Part shown: positions 28,218 to 37,456 of the stretch, in pieces
Layout: each line of letters starts with the position of its first letter
Position numbering within the stretch: position 1 is the first letter of the stretch
Assembly (NCBI RefSeq): GCF_019264355.1
Contig: NZ_JAHVAH010000001.1
Location: 62,001 to 126,000 of the forward strand
Origin: Sphingomicrobium clamense
GTDB lineage: Bacteria > Pseudomonadota > Alphaproteobacteria > Sphingomonadales > Sphingomonadaceae
Length of the DNA stretch: 64,000 nt
Reading direction: 5' to 3'
Made by a program: the position numbers and the translations under genes
The notes under the pieces: model-generated
Database searches by the model: none
What the model was told of the DNA's origin: nothing
Seen by the model: the letters and a program-made list of their open reading frames with translations, nothing else

Positions 28218-28487
28218 CTAGGCGGCGAAGAAGACCGGGCGGTCGGGCCGGTGCGCGTTCTTGTGCACGATTTCCGGCGGCGCGCTGGCCGACAGGATGC
28301 TGGCCTCTGCAAGCGGAAGCGCGGTCGAGCAATAGGCACATTCGGCCGAAAAGCGACCCACGATCCACTGCACGCGGCCGCAGCCCGGGCAGTGATTGAC
28401 CTCATTTTCGCGATAGACGGCATGATAGCCACGGCCCGCGGGGTCGTGGCGCATCTTCAGTTCGCTCAAGGTCGGCACGTGAGTCAT
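28218..28487 (-). CDS. Small zinc-ribbon protein, unknown function
   Basis: An 89-residue protein with two Cys pairs, 'HCPGCGRVQW' and 'ECAYCSTALPL', forming a rubredoxin-like zinc ribbon around residues 30-55. There is no signal peptide. Zinc ribbons of this size bind nucleic acid or protein partners, but no function can be named. It converges with the cyclophilin gene, with 5 bp between the stops. Confidence 0.65.
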   Translation of the reverse strand: MTHVPTLSELKMRHDPAGRGYHAVYRENEVNHCPGCGRVQWIVGRFSAECAYCSTALPLAEASILSASAPPEIVHKNAHRPDRPVFFAA

Positions 28488-28560
28488 AATCGCTCCCTTT
28501 CGACCATTTTGAACGTTTAACGAAGAGTTAGGTTTCGTCCGTCCCGCTCCAGGACGTTGC

Positions 28561-31026
28561 TCAGACGGTGCGGAGCGCGCGCGCAGGACGTGCCGAAATG
28601 GCCGGCCAGGCAGCCAGCAACGCGGCGATAACCGCGACTGCCACGGCCCCCGGCCCGAGCGCGATCAGCATCGGCCAATCAGGCGAAAAGGCGAATTCAA
28701 AAAGCCGTGTGACGACGATCCACGAAGCCAGCACGCCCGCCCCCAGGGCGATCGCGGCGGCGCCGGTCGACAAAGCGAGGAACTCGATCAGCTGCGTGCG
28801 GGTCAGCTGCGCGCGACTGGCCCCGACGAGGCGGAGCAGCACAAGATCGCGGGCGCGTTCGCGGCGGGTGGCGACGACTGCGCCTGCGAGCACGACGACG
28901 CCCATGGCGATGGCGAGGATGACGGCGACGCGGATCGCGGCATCGAGGCTGACGAGGATCGAGCGCACTTCGGCGACGATATCGCCAACGCGGATCGCGC
29001 TGACCTGCGGCAGTTGATTGACCAGCGCGCGTTCGAACGGACGCGTGTCGGTGTCGGGCGGGGTGGTCACCGTCGCCATCTGCGTGTGCGGGACCTCTTC
29101 GAGCGTGCCGGGCGCGAAGATCATCGCGAAGTTGAAGCCGAAGCTGCGCCAGTCAATGGTCCGGAGCGAGGAGATGGTCGCCTCGATCGGGCGGCCGAGG
29201 ATGGAGATTGTCAGCGTATCGCCGACTTCGAGGCCGAGCGCCTGCGCGGCTTCGACGTCGAGGCTGATTTGCGGCGGGCCGTCATAATCGGACGGCCACC
29301 ATTCGCCCGAGACGACGTTGTTGCCCTCGGGCAGGTCGGCGAGGAAAGTGAGCCCGCGATCGCCGCGCAGGATCCACGCGCCGTCGGGAATATTTTGCAT
29401 CTCGGCGACGGGCGTGCCGTTCACCTCGACCACCGGGCCACGCAGCGAGGGGACCAGTTCGAAGCTGGCATTGGGCAGCGTCGTGTCGAGCGCCTCGCGG
29501 AATTGCGGACTGCCGTCCGACGGAATGTCGAGCAGGAAGACCGAAGGCGCGCGGTTGGGAATGGACTGGTCGATTTCCTTGAGGATCGACTGGCCGGTCG
29601 CAGCCAGCGCGACGAGCAGGCTGAGCCCGAGACCGAGCGCGACGGTCAGCCGCACGGTAGCGTTGCCGGGCCGGTCGAGCGCGGCGATGCCGAGCCGGGT
29701 CACGGGGCCGCCGCGATGGCGCAGCGTGCGCGCGGCGACGCGGATCAGCCAGCCGAAGAAGGCAAAGAAGATGCCGAGCGCGACGAGCGCGCCGATCGAG
29801 CGGAGCGCAAGCTGCTCGTTCGAAGCGCTGACGACCGCAAGCAGCACGGCGAGAAGAAAGGCCGCGAGCGGGACAAGCCAACGCCTGCGTGCACTGTGGG
29901 TGCTGGCGCCATCGCGAAGCAGGGCGGTGGGACGCGCGGCGAGCGCCTCGGCAAGCGGGCGCCAGGCTGCGGCAATCATGGCGAGAACCACGACAGCCGC
30001 CGCCAGCCCGAGCGCCTGCCAATGCGGGCCCGGGTCGGGAAGGATGGGAAGCTGGTCACCAAAGGTTGCGGTGACGATGCCGGGGGCGAGCATGCCAAGG
30101 AGAAGGCCGGGGATCAGCGCTGCCAGCGCGACGGCGGCCAGTTCGAGGCCGAGCATGCCGGCAAGGGTCTTTCTTTGCGCCCCGACAAGCTTGAGGCGAG
30201 CGACGGTGGCGCGGCGACTGGCGGCGAATGCGCGTGCCGCGCTGGCGATGCCGAGCGTGCCGATACCGAGCGCAGCGAGCGCGATGAGGAGCAGCATGTC
30301 GCCGGTGCGCGCGACGAAGCGCTGGACGCCGCCTGCGGCTTCCCCGCGCGCGACTTCGCGCCAGCCGGCGTCCTCGAACCGTTCCTGGAAGGCGCGGCCG
30401 ACCTCTTCGGGGACCCGGCCGTCCTCGATCAGCATGCGATATTCGTGGCTGACAATACTGCCCGGCACGATGAGGCCGGTGGCGTCCATCGCTTCCTCGG
30501 TCAGGAGGATGGGCGGGGCGAGATTGAAGGCGCCGCCCTGCGGCATCTCGTCGATGATCGCGCCGATGGTCACGGTCGCGAAGCCGAGCCGTGCCGTATC
30601 GCCGACCTCAAGCAGAAGGCGGTCGGACAATAGCGGGTCGATGGCGATCGACAGGCCCTCGGGCCGTTCGCCGTCAAACGTGACCTCTCCCGCGAGCGGC
30701 CAATTCTCGTCGATACTGCGCAGTTCGGCCAGCGCGGTGCCGTCGGGGGCGTTGAGCATGCCGCGCGTCTCGACCATGTGGCTGACCGGGCCGATGTCGC
30801 GCATGGCCGCGAGCTCTTCCTCGGTCGCCTCGCGATTGGCGATGGAGAGAAGGAGGTCACCACCAAGGATCGCTCGCTGGTTGTCGCCGATCGCCTTGTC
30901 CATTGCGGCGGTGAGGCTGAGCACCGCAGCAAGACCCGCGACCGAAAGCAGCAGGCAGGCCCACAGCAGGCCGAGCCCGCCGAGCCCGCCGCGCAGGTCG
31001 CGCCGTGCGAGGGTCAGTGCCTTCAC
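28561..31026 (-). CDS. FtsX-family ABC transporter permease (YbbP-like)
   Basis: An 821-residue membrane protein with an N-terminal anchor, a large periplasmic region, two clusters of membrane segments and two FtsX domains ('GDMLLLIALAALGIGTLGIAS' region is the first; 'RVAVILAIAMGVVVLAG' begins the second). It overlaps the ATPase gene by 4 bp, and together they match the YbbA-YbbP pair found beside the TesA-like esterase in many proteobacteria. The transported substrate is unknown; mechanotransmission or lipid handling at the periplasmic face is likely for this type. Confidence 0.88.
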   Translation of the reverse strand: MKALTLARRDLRGGLGGLGLLWACLLLSVAGLAAVLSLTAAMDKAIGDNQRAILGGDLLLSIANREATEEELAAMRDIGPVSHMVETRGMLNAPDGTALAELRSIDENWPLAGEVTFDGERPEGLSIAIDPLLSDRLLLEVGDTARLGFATVTIGAIIDEMPQGGAFNLAPPILLTEEAMDATGLIVPGSIVSHEYRMLIEDGRVPEEVGRAFQERFEDAGWREVARGEAAGGVQRFVARTGDMLLLIALAALGIGTLGIASAARAFAASRRATVARLKLVGAQRKTLAGMLGLELAAVALAALIPGLLLGMLAPGIVTATFGDQLPILPDPGPHWQALGLAAAVVVLAMIAAAWRPLAEALAARPTALLRDGASTHSARRRWLVPLAAFLLAVLLAVVSASNEQLALRSIGALVALGIFFAFFGWLIRVAARTLRHRGGPVTRLGIAALDRPGNATVRLTVALGLGLSLLVALAATGQSILKEIDQSIPNRAPSVFLLDIPSDGSPQFREALDTTLPNASFELVPSLRGPVVEVNGTPVAEMQNIPDGAWILRGDRGLTFLADLPEGNNVVSGEWWPSDYDGPPQISLDVEAAQALGLEVGDTLTISILGRPIEATISSLRTIDWRSFGFNFAMIFAPGTLEEVPHTQMATVTTPPDTDTRPFERALVNQLPQVSAIRVGDIVAEVRSILVSLDAAIRVAVILAIAMGVVVLAGAVVATRRERARDLVLLRLVGASRAQLTRTQLIEFLALSTGAAAIALGAGVLASWIVVTRLFEFAFSPDWPMLIALGPGAVAVAVIAALLAAWPAISARPARALRTV

Positions 31027-31706
31027 GCGGCGACCTTTTCGGCGATCAGGCCGTCGGCGATGGTGAGCGTGCGATCGGCACGCGCGGCAAGCGCGGGATC
31101 GTGCGTGATGACGACAAGGCCCGATCCGGTGTCGGCAGCGCGTTCGAACATGAGGTCGATGATCGCCTCGCCCGTCTTGCCGTCGAGATTACCGGTGGGT
31201 TCGTCGGCCAGCAGCAGTCGCGGGTGGGGCGCGGTGGCGCGGGCAATGGCGACGCGCTGCTGCTCGCCGCCCGACAGCTGGGTCGGATAGTGGGTGAGCC
31301 GGTGCGACAGGCCGACCCGGTCGAGCTCGGCCGCAGCGCGGTCGCGAGCGTCGTTGAGGCCGGCAAGCTCCATCGGCACGGCGACATTCTCGATCGCGGT
31401 CATGGTCGGGAGAAGCTGGAAGCTTTGCAGAATGATGCCGATCTCGCGGCCGCGCAGGCGTGCGAGCGCATCCTCGTTCATCCCGGCAATGTCGTTGCCG
31501 AGCAGTTCGACCTGGCCTTTCGATGCACGTTCGAGGCCGGCGATCACTGCCATCAGCGAAGATTTGCCTGAGCCCGACGGGCCCAGGATGGCGAGATGTT
31601 CGCCCTCGCCAACCTCGAGGTCGATGCCCTTGAGGATGTCGGTGCGCGCCGGACCCTGGCCGAGCGTCAGGTGGATGTCGGAGAGGCGGATGAGAGGGCT
31701 GGTCAT
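31023..31706 (-). CDS. ABC transporter ATP-binding protein (YbbA-like)
   Basis: A 227-residue ATPase from the ATG at 31706. Walker A is 'GPSGSGKSS', the signature is 'QLSGGEQQRVAIARA' and Walker B 'LLLADEPTGNLDGKT' is the LolD/MacB-type motif that goes with FtsX-like permeases. It overlaps its permease gene by 4 bp. The gene is divergent from the esterase gene, as in the conserved tesA-ybbA-ybbP layout; the 56-bp gap must hold both start regions. Confidence 0.9.
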   Translation of the reverse strand: MTSPLIRLSDIHLTLGQGPARTDILKGIDLEVGEGEHLAILGPSGSGKSSLMAVIAGLERASKGQVELLGNDIAGMNEDALARLRGREIGIILQSFQLLPTMTAIENVAVPMELAGLNDARDRAAAELDRVGLSHRLTHYPTQLSGGEQQRVAIARATAPHPRLLLADEPTGNLDGKTGEAIIDLMFERAADTGSGLVVITHDPALAARADRTLTIADGLIAEKVAA

Positions 31707-31762
31707 AGGGTCCTGAGCTAGGGATGTTGATGCGGACACGCAATGACGGCACAAGGTCCGTC

Positions 31763-32398
31763 ATGTCCATTCGCTTCCTGTCGCATCTCGTCGCGCTCCT
31801 CACGCTATTTTCGGCCAGCGCCCACGCCCAGCCGGTCGAACGACCGACGATCATGGCGTTCGGCGACAGCCTGACGGCGGGCTACAACCTTCCCGAGGGG
31901 CTCGGCTTTGCGCCGCAACTCGAGGATGCGCTACGCCGCGAGGGCGTGGCGGCGACGGTGATCGACGCGGGCGTGTCGGGGGAGACGACCAGCGGCGGGC
32001 GCGAGCGCATCGAATGGGTGCTCGACGGGCTGGAAAAGAAGCCCGACCTGTTCATCCTCGAACTGGGCGGCAACGACATGCTGCGCGTGATCGACCCGGC
32101 GCTAACCGAGGCGAATTTGCGCGCGATGCTCGACGTGCTGGCGGAGCGCGACATCGACGTGCTGCTGGCAGGGATGCAGGCGGCGCCCAATTACGATCCG
32201 GCCTTCGTCGAAGCGTTCAACGCCATCTATCCCCGGCTTGCCGCCTATTACGACGTGCCGCTCTACCCACTGTTCGTCGATGGCGTCGCGGGCGAGCCTG
32301 ACAAGCTGCTGCCCGACGGAATCCATCCGAATTTCGAAGGGATCAAAGTGATGGTGACGCGGATCCTGCCGAGCGTGCGGCAGTCGCTTGAGAACTAG
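31763..32398 (+). CDS. GDSL/SGNH arylesterase, exported (TesA-like)
   Basis: A 211-residue protein with a signal peptide ending at 'ASAHA'. The SGNH hydrolase blocks are present: 'AFGDSLTAGYNL' (nucleophile Ser), 'LGGNDMLR' and 'DGIHPNFEG' (Asp/His). It hydrolyses esters, probably lysophospholipid or acyl-thioester-like substrates in the periplasm. The ATG at 31763 follows AAGG by 6 bp. Its stop overlaps by 3 bp the stop of the convergent PilZ gene. Confidence 0.92.
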   Translation: MSIRFLSHLVALLTLFSASAHAQPVERPTIMAFGDSLTAGYNLPEGLGFAPQLEDALRREGVAATVIDAGVSGETTSGGRERIEWVLDGLEKKPDLFILELGGNDMLRVIDPALTEANLRAMLDVLAERDIDVLLAGMQAAPNYDPAFVEAFNAIYPRLAAYYDVPLYPLFVDGVAGEPDKLLPDGIHPNFEGIKVMVTRILPSVRQSLEN

Positions 32399-32718
32399 CT
32401 GGCGAGCTGCTGCGTATCGACCGGCTCGGCGAATTCCGCGCCCATACGGGTGCCGGCGGTCCATTTGACCACCGCGCTGGCGCGGTCGCGACCGGGGATG
32501 ATCAGCCAGACGCGGGTGCCGACTTCGAAATGGGCATCGGGCGCTTCGACCATGAAGCCATGCTCTGACAGGTTGATGACCCTCGCCTCGCAGCCTTCGG
32601 CGCCCATCTCGCGCACGTGCGCGTCGACCTCCACGTCGCGGCGTTCGCTGCGGCGTCGGTCCTCGAAATTGTCAGCCTCGGTAATCCGGGCTTTGATCAT
32701 GCGAAAGTCCATGTTCAT
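32395..32718 (-). CDS. PilZ domain protein 1
   Basis: A 107-residue single-domain PilZ protein. The c-di-GMP-binding motifs are 'RRRSERRDVEV' (RxxxR) and 'VINLSEHGFMVEA' ((D/N)xSxxG), with 'VKWTAGTRMGAEF' near the end. It would act as a c-di-GMP receptor. It is 6 bp downstream of a second PilZ gene on the same strand, so the two form a pair. Confidence 0.9.
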   Translation of the reverse strand: MNMDFRMIKARITEADNFEDRRRSERRDVEVDAHVREMGAEGCEARVINLSEHGFMVEAPDAHFEVGTRVWLIIPGRDRASAVVKWTAGTRMGAEFAEPVDTQQLAS

Positions 32719-32724
32719 GCCGAG

Positions 32725-33033
32725 TTAGCGACCAAGCTCCTCGGCAAAATTGATTCCAATGCGGCCGTCCCGCACCCAACGCACATAGGCGGTTTGTTCT
32801 CCATGGTCGAGCAGCTGCAGGCTGACCTGTTCGCCGATATGGGGCACGCCTTTGAAAATTACCATGGCCCCCGCGCTGGAAATATTCGCCAAGCGCACGA
32901 CATGGGCGTGGCCGCGAATGGTCATGACGGCGGTCTCCGATTCCATGTCGTGGCGTTCCTCGGCACGCTGGTCGAAGACGCGCTTGACGGTGCGCGGAAT
33001 CAGGTTCGCATCGAGCAACGATTTTTCGCTCAC
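32725..33033 (-). CDS. PilZ domain protein 2
   Basis: A 102-residue protein from the GTG at 33033, preceded by GGGGAGAG. It keeps 'QRAEERHDMES' and 'RLANISSAGAMVIF' (motif NxSxxG), while the RxxxR motif is degenerate ('RAEER'), so c-di-GMP binding is less certain than in its neighbour. It is the first gene of a two-PilZ transcription unit. Confidence 0.85.
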   Translation of the reverse strand: MSEKSLLDANLIPRTVKRVFDQRAEERHDMESETAVMTIRGHAHVVRLANISSAGAMVIFKGVPHIGEQVSLQLLDHGEQTAYVRWVRDGRIGINFAEELGR

Positions 33034-33209
33034 GTGAGCTCTCCCCAAATGGTCCGGGTCACGAGGGTAAGCGGCGATGCTTAACAAGCGGTTTTCAATG
33101 CAAAAAATGCCGTTCAGCCTCTGTTTTGCCACGCACTTGCATGGTAAGCGGGTCGAGACCGGGCCTGCGGGGGTTTGGGATACGGGAATACGGTTCAAGG
33201 GTGAGATCA

Positions 33210-34559
33210 ATGAAATTGGACAAATTTTCGAAACTGTCGCTGCTCGCGGCAGGTGTTGCGATGCCCATGACGCCGCTTGTCGCGCAGGACGCGACGCAGC
33301 AGGCCGAGGCGGTCGAGCAGGAAGCGCCGGCCAAGCCGGTCGTGGTGCCGGTGGATCGCCAGCCGGTGATGGAGGTCGTGGCCGACCCGCTCGCCGCGCA
33401 GGACGAACCCGAGATCGCCGAACCCGAAGCGCCGCTGATGTGGAGCGAGGCACAGGCGCAGGCGCTCTACGACTTCATGGTAGGGATCGGCGCGGAAGGT
33501 CTCGATCCGGCCGACTATCCCATCGAGCGGCTCAAATACGGCCTGGAAAGCGGCAATGCGCTGGTGCTGTCGAGCGCGGCGAATTTTGCCTTCGACCATG
33601 TCATCCATGACGTGCTTCTCGGCCACACGCCGAAAGAGAACCGCGTCGACTGGCACATCGTCGACACCGATCTCGACAGCGTATCGCTGAATGTTGTCCG
33701 TGCCGCCGCGCTGGCCGCGCCCGACATGGGGCAGTGGCTGCTCGGCCAGCTGCCGACACACCCGCAATATGCCGCGCTCAAGAATGCGCTGCGCGTGGCG
33801 GATCCCGAAGACGCTGAACTGGTCGCCAAGATCCGCACCAATCTCGACCGCTGGCGCTGGATGCCGCGCGACCTAGGCGACCGCTACATCATCGTCAATG
33901 TGCCGGCCTACACCGCCGCGTTGGTCAAGGATGGCAAGACCATCTCGCGCCACAAGGCCGTGGCGGGGGCCAAGGCGACGCCAACGCCGCAGCTGATGGC
34001 CGAAGCGACGGGGGTGATCTTCAATCCCTACTGGAACGTGCCCAAGTCGATCGAACCCGAAGTGCGCGGCAAGCCCGGCTACGAAGCGATCAAGGCCGAC
34101 GACGGCTCGATCATCCGCTATCGCCAGCCGCCGGGACCGTCCAACGCGCTCGGTCAGGTGAAGTTCGTGATGTACAACCCGCACCTCATCTACCTGCACG
34201 ACACGAACGCGCGCGGCCTGTTCGACACGCAGAACCGCGCTTACAGCCACGGCTGCATCCGCACCGAGAACATTCTCAAGCTGGCAACGATGCTGCTCGA
34301 GGAAGACGGTGGAGACTGGTCGCCGGAAAAGACCGTCGACGTCGTCAACTCGGGCGAGAATACCGGTGCCAAATTCGTCAAGCCGTTGCCGGTCTACATC
34401 GTCTACATGAGCGCGGCGGCAAAGCCCGATGGCGGTATCGTCGAATATGAGGATATTTATAGCCGCGACGGCAAGGTGCTCGCCGCACTGGGCGATGCGC
34501 AGAGCGAAGAGCGCATGGCCGACCTCGAAGCGGCCATTGCAGAGGGCGGCAGCGAGTAA
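33210..34559 (+). CDS. L,D-transpeptidase, YcbB/LdtD-like, exported
   Basis: A 449-residue protein from the ATG at 33210. It has a signal peptide ('SLLAAGVAMPMTPLVA') and a proline/glutamate-rich segment, then a helical substrate-binding region and a YkuD catalytic domain. The catalytic block is 'YSHGCIRTENILKLA', with the Cys nucleophile and its His partner, preceded by 'NPYWNVPKSIEPEV' and 'NPHLIYLHDTNARGLFD'. It makes 3-3 crosslinks in peptidoglycan or attaches proteins to it. A bidirectional terminator separates it from a second L,D-transpeptidase-family gene. Confidence 0.9.
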   Translation: MKLDKFSKLSLLAAGVAMPMTPLVAQDATQQAEAVEQEAPAKPVVVPVDRQPVMEVVADPLAAQDEPEIAEPEAPLMWSEAQAQALYDFMVGIGAEGLDPADYPIERLKYGLESGNALVLSSAANFAFDHVIHDVLLGHTPKENRVDWHIVDTDLDSVSLNVVRAAALAAPDMGQWLLGQLPTHPQYAALKNALRVADPEDAELVAKIRTNLDRWRWMPRDLGDRYIIVNVPAYTAALVKDGKTISRHKAVAGAKATPTPQLMAEATGVIFNPYWNVPKSIEPEVRGKPGYEAIKADDGSIIRYRQPPGPSNALGQVKFVMYNPHLIYLHDTNARGLFDTQNRAYSHGCIRTENILKLATMLLEEDGGDWSPEKTVDVVNSGENTGAKFVKPLPVYIVYMSAAAKPDGGIVEYEDIYSRDGKVLAALGDAQSEERMADLEAAIAEGGSE

Positions 34560-34581
34560 CACGCTCCTCCGATATCAACAG

Positions 34582-34616
34582 AAAAGGCCGGCTCCCTCGC
34601 GGGGGCCGGCCTTTTC
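34582..34616. terminator. Bidirectional rho-independent terminator
   Basis: AAAAGGCCGGC pairs perfectly with GCCGGCCTTTT across a loop of about 13 nt. It lies between two converging genes and can serve both strands because of the flanking A and T tracts. Confidence 0.9.
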
Positions 34617-34637
34617 CATGGGAAACTCGTTGTCGGC

Positions 34638-35315
34638 CTAGGCCAGTTTGTCGGCGTAGATCAGTCGACCGTCGCCGAGCCGGTTCAACAGCAGCCAGTG
34701 GTCGCGCTGGCCGAAGGCGAAGCAGCCCTCGCTGCGCCCCAGCTTACCGTGTTTGCGCACCATGTCGGCCTCGGCATACCAGGCCGGGTGCATGACGATT
34801 GCGCGGTCCCAGGCATTGCTGTTCGAAAAGTCGAGCCCGTGCAGCTTCATCGAGAGGCCGTACTTGCCGCGATACTGGTTTGCGGTGACGTAAGCACCCG
34901 ACGAGGTCGCCAGGCTGTTCACCGTGTTCGAGAATTTCTGGAGATAGCCGGTATGGCCGCGATCCGATCCGCGCCCGTGCGTCGTATAGAAGCTTTCGAC
35001 CGTGCCCGAGGCCATGTGGACAAGGTGGAAGCGCTTTTCGGACGAATGCTTGTCGAAGTCGACGATCCCGACCGAATCGCGATGGCGCACCTGGCCCGCG
35101 TGGCGATCGAGCGCCGCGCGAGCGCGTTCGATCAGCGCGGGATTGACGCCCTGCGGCGTCGGGGTCGCGGGACCGCGATGCACGCGCACCGGCGGCGATC
35201 CGACTTCACGGAACTGCATCGCGTCCTGGCGACGCGCCAGCAGCGGCGAGGACAAGACAAGCCCTCCGGCGCCCGCCAAACCGGCACGCAACATACGACG
35301 ACGATCGAATTCCAT
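34638..35315 (-). CDS. YkuD_2-type murein L,D-transpeptidase catalytic domain protein
   Basis: A 225-residue protein with a signal sequence starting 'MEFDRRRMLRAGLAG', which resembles a Tat signal. The body matches the YkuD_2 family: 'GIVDFDKHSSEKRFHLV', 'VMHPAWYAEADMV' and the catalytic 'LGRSEGCFAFG' with the Cys. It is probably a periplasmic enzyme acting on peptidoglycan cross-bridges. It converges on the YcbB-like gene, so the two are not co-transcribed. Confidence 0.85.
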   Translation of the reverse strand: MEFDRRRMLRAGLAGAGGLVLSSPLLARRQDAMQFREVGSPPVRVHRGPATPTPQGVNPALIERARAALDRHAGQVRHRDSVGIVDFDKHSSEKRFHLVHMASGTVESFYTTHGRGSDRGHTGYLQKFSNTVNSLATSSGAYVTANQYRGKYGLSMKLHGLDFSNSNAWDRAIVMHPAWYAEADMVRKHGKLGRSEGCFAFGQRDHWLLLNRLGDGRLIYADKLA

Positions 35316-35587
35316 TTGGTTAACCCCTCCCCGGTAACTGAAGATTTTCTATAGCAACCAAAGACTTAATGTCGCCTTAGGATGTTATCATTTCGTCGCG
35401 CCAAGCCGTCGACTTGTCCTATTCATCGCGCGTTCCGACACGCCCGTTTAAGGTTGCCTTCCATCGACCCCGCTGCTAATGGGCCGCCTTCACCAGCGCG
35501 CCACTGGCTGCGCAGGCCAATTTTCCTCGGGTTTCAGCCATTTGCGATTCGGCCGATGCCCAAACCGATTTGGAGTTGAAGGCTTTT

Positions 35588-35794
35588 ATGCAGATCATCG
35601 TTCGCGACAATAATGTCGACCAGGCGCTGCGCGCGCTGAAAAAGAAGCTGCAGCGTGAGGGCGTCTATCGCGAAATGAAGCTGCGTCGTCACTACGAGAA
35701 GCCGTCGGAAAAGCGTGCGCGCGAACGTGCCGCCGCGATCCGTCGTGCGCGTAAGCTCGAGCGTAAGCGCATCGAGCGTGAAGGCGGCCGCTAA
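35588..35794 (+). CDS. rpsU: 30S ribosomal protein S21
   Basis: A 68-residue basic protein ('[20 protein letters not shown]', '[16 protein letters not shown]'), the expected length and sequence for bS21 of alphaproteobacteria. The ATG at 35588 follows GAAGG; the frame is open slightly upstream but the first Met of the family sequence is clear. The 272 bp upstream hold no other gene I can support. Confidence 0.96.
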   Translation: MQIIVRDNNVDQALRALKKKLQREGVYREMKLRRHYEKPSEKRARERAAAIRRARKLERKRIEREGGR

Positions 35795-35827
35795 GCCCCT
35801 CTCCCTCCTTCCCTGAAGGATCTCAAT

Positions 35828-36331
35828 ATGTCGGTGAGCCAGGTCCCGCTTCGGCCGATTGCCAAGGGTTCGGTCCTCAAATTGTGGCTGGCCATCGCCG
35901 CGCTCGTCGCGGCGGCCTTTGCGCTCGCCTATTGCGCGACCGCGCCGCTCAAGGGTGAGGTCACCGACAGCGGACTGCAGTTCCGCGTGCTCGAAGAGGG
36001 CGACGGCGAGCTGATCACCGTCGATGACGGCGCATTCGTCATTTACGAAGGTCGCCTGCTCGATGGCACCGTGTTCGATTCGAGCGACGGCCGACCGGTC
36101 CCGATGCTGCCTAACGGCGTGGTTCCGGGTTTTCGCGAGGCGCTGTTGAAGATGCGCGAAGGCGGCAGCTACCGCGTCGTCATCCCGTCCGAGCTGGCCT
36201 ATGGCGACCAGGATAACGGGCCGATCCCCGCCAACAGCGACCTGGAATTCGATGTCGAGATCGAATCGGTCGTGCGCGGCGCCGCGCTGATGGTGCAGCA
36301 GCAACAGCAGCAGGGCCTGCCGCCGCAATAG
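35828..36331 (+). CDS. FKBP-type peptidyl-prolyl cis-trans isomerase, membrane-anchored
   Basis: A 167-residue protein: one N-terminal membrane segment (about residues 18-40, with a possible lipobox Cys in 'LAYCATAP'), then a single FKBP domain ('GAFVIYEGRLLDGTVFDSS', 'VVPGFREALLKMREGGSYR', 'IPSELAYGDQ', 'LEFDVEIESV'). The C-terminus carries a run of six glutamines. It acts on proteins in the periplasm. It lies 33 bp after rpsU. Confidence 0.93.
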   Translation: MSVSQVPLRPIAKGSVLKLWLAIAALVAAAFALAYCATAPLKGEVTDSGLQFRVLEEGDGELITVDDGAFVIYEGRLLDGTVFDSSDGRPVPMLPNGVVPGFREALLKMREGGSYRVVIPSELAYGDQDNGPIPANSDLEFDVEIESVVRGAALMVQQQQQQGLPPQ

Positions 36332-36359
36332 GCGAACCCAAGGATCGCAAGCGAGAAAG

Positions 36360-36383
36360 CGCCGCCCTAACCGGGCGGCGTTT
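36360..36383. terminator. Terminator hairpin overlapping the stop of the AI-2E gene
   Basis: CGCCGCCC pairs with GGGCGGCG around a TAAC-type loop, followed by TTTTCG on the plus strand. It sits between the FKBP gene and the convergent membrane-protein gene, whose TAG stop lies within the hairpin. Confidence 0.8.
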
Positions 36384-37434
36384 TCGTTTCGGTCGCCGGC
36401 TCGTTTTTCTCTTCGGCATAGGCTTCGAGCGCGGCCTTGATCGCAGCGACGATCGGGTCGGCAAGCAGCAGGCCGAGGAAGCCGAACAGCGTGCCCATGA
36501 TCAGCTGCATCGCCAGCACCAATGCGGGCGCGAGGTCGACCGTCTTTTTCGCGATCATCGGAATGACGATGTAGCCGTCGACATTCTGGACGAAGAAATA
36601 GACGAAGATTGCCCACAGGCCCTGTTCGGTCCCGGCGGAGAAGCCGACCGCGACCATCAACAGGCCCGAGATGATCGCCCCGATGTTCGGGATGAAGGCG
36701 AGCAGACCGGTCAGCAGGCCGAGCAACGCAGCGAGCGGCACGCCCCCGATCAGCAGCATGACGTAGGTGAACACACCCTCGAACGCCATGCCGACCAGGC
36801 GGCCCGCAAGCAGGCGGCGCAAATTGTAGCCGACGCGGTCGGAGATTTCGTAAAAGGTCGAGCGGCTCTCGGTCGGCAGCATCCAGGCGATGCCACGGTC
36901 GTAGAGGCGCGGTTCGGCGGCGATGAAGATGCCGATGACCAGGATCATCAACCCTGCCGCCAGCCCGCCGACGGCAGACCCGAGGATGGAGGTGACGCGC
37001 CCGACCGAGCCGACCACCTGTCCGGACACCATCGAGAAGTCGGCGTCGGGGAAGAAGCCGCTGCTCGCGGCCCAGTCGAGCAGGCGATTGGCCTGCACCG
37101 TCACGGCATCGCGCAGTTCGCCGAACTGACCGGCAAGAGAAGTGCCTGCCCACCAGAAGACCCAACCGAGGAAGGCGAAGGTCGCGAGGATGACCATCGC
37201 CAGACGCCAGCCGCGCGCGATCGGGAGCACGCGCCCGAGGAGGCGAGTGCCGCCATCGAGCATAACCGCGAACACCATGCCGCCCGCGATCAGCATCAGC
37301 GGTCCGGCAAGAACCACCACGCCCGCCGCCAGCAAGACCATGCCGATCCAGATCGCCGCGCGCTTGAATTCGAACCGCAGGCGCGGATCGTGAATTTCGG
37401 TGGGGCCGGGTCCTTGCTGGTTGGCTTCACTCAT
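36367..37434 (-). CDS. AI-2E / PerM family membrane transporter
   Basis: A 355-residue protein with about eight membrane segments and the family's conserved C-terminal part ('LLGLLTGLLAFIPNIGAIISG', 'LFGFLGLLLADPIVAAIKA'). The family includes TqsA-type autoinducer exporters and Na+/H+ antiporter-like members, so the substrate cannot be named. It lies 22 bp downstream of lepB on the same strand, at the end of the pyrE-pdxJ-acpS-lepB operon. Confidence 0.9.
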   Translation of the reverse strand: MSEANQQGPGPTEIHDPRLRFEFKRAAIWIGMVLLAAGVVVLAGPLMLIAGGMVFAVMLDGGTRLLGRVLPIARGWRLAMVILATFAFLGWVFWWAGTSLAGQFGELRDAVTVQANRLLDWAASSGFFPDADFSMVSGQVVGSVGRVTSILGSAVGGLAAGLMILVIGIFIAAEPRLYDRGIAWMLPTESRSTFYEISDRVGYNLRRLLAGRLVGMAFEGVFTYVMLLIGGVPLAALLGLLTGLLAFIPNIGAIISGLLMVAVGFSAGTEQGLWAIFVYFFVQNVDGYIVIPMIAKKTVDLAPALVLAMQLIMGTLFGFLGLLLADPIVAAIKAALEAYAEEKNEPATETKTPPG

Positions 37435-37456
37435 GCACTTGCCCCCTTGTTCGATA

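Noticed and set aside
29014..31066. Two long plus-strand frames opposite the FtsX-family permease
   Set aside because: No domains, biased composition, and no ribosome site; they are shadows.
36295..36331. CAG/CAA run in the FKBP gene as a CRISPR-like or simple repeat of interest
   Set aside because: It is a short polyglutamine tail within a coding region; no spacer structure. No CRISPR array was found in the window.
35534..37165. A 543-residue minus-strand frame spanning the rpsU, FKBP and AI-2E genes
   Set aside because: It crosses several genes with clear family identity on both strands.
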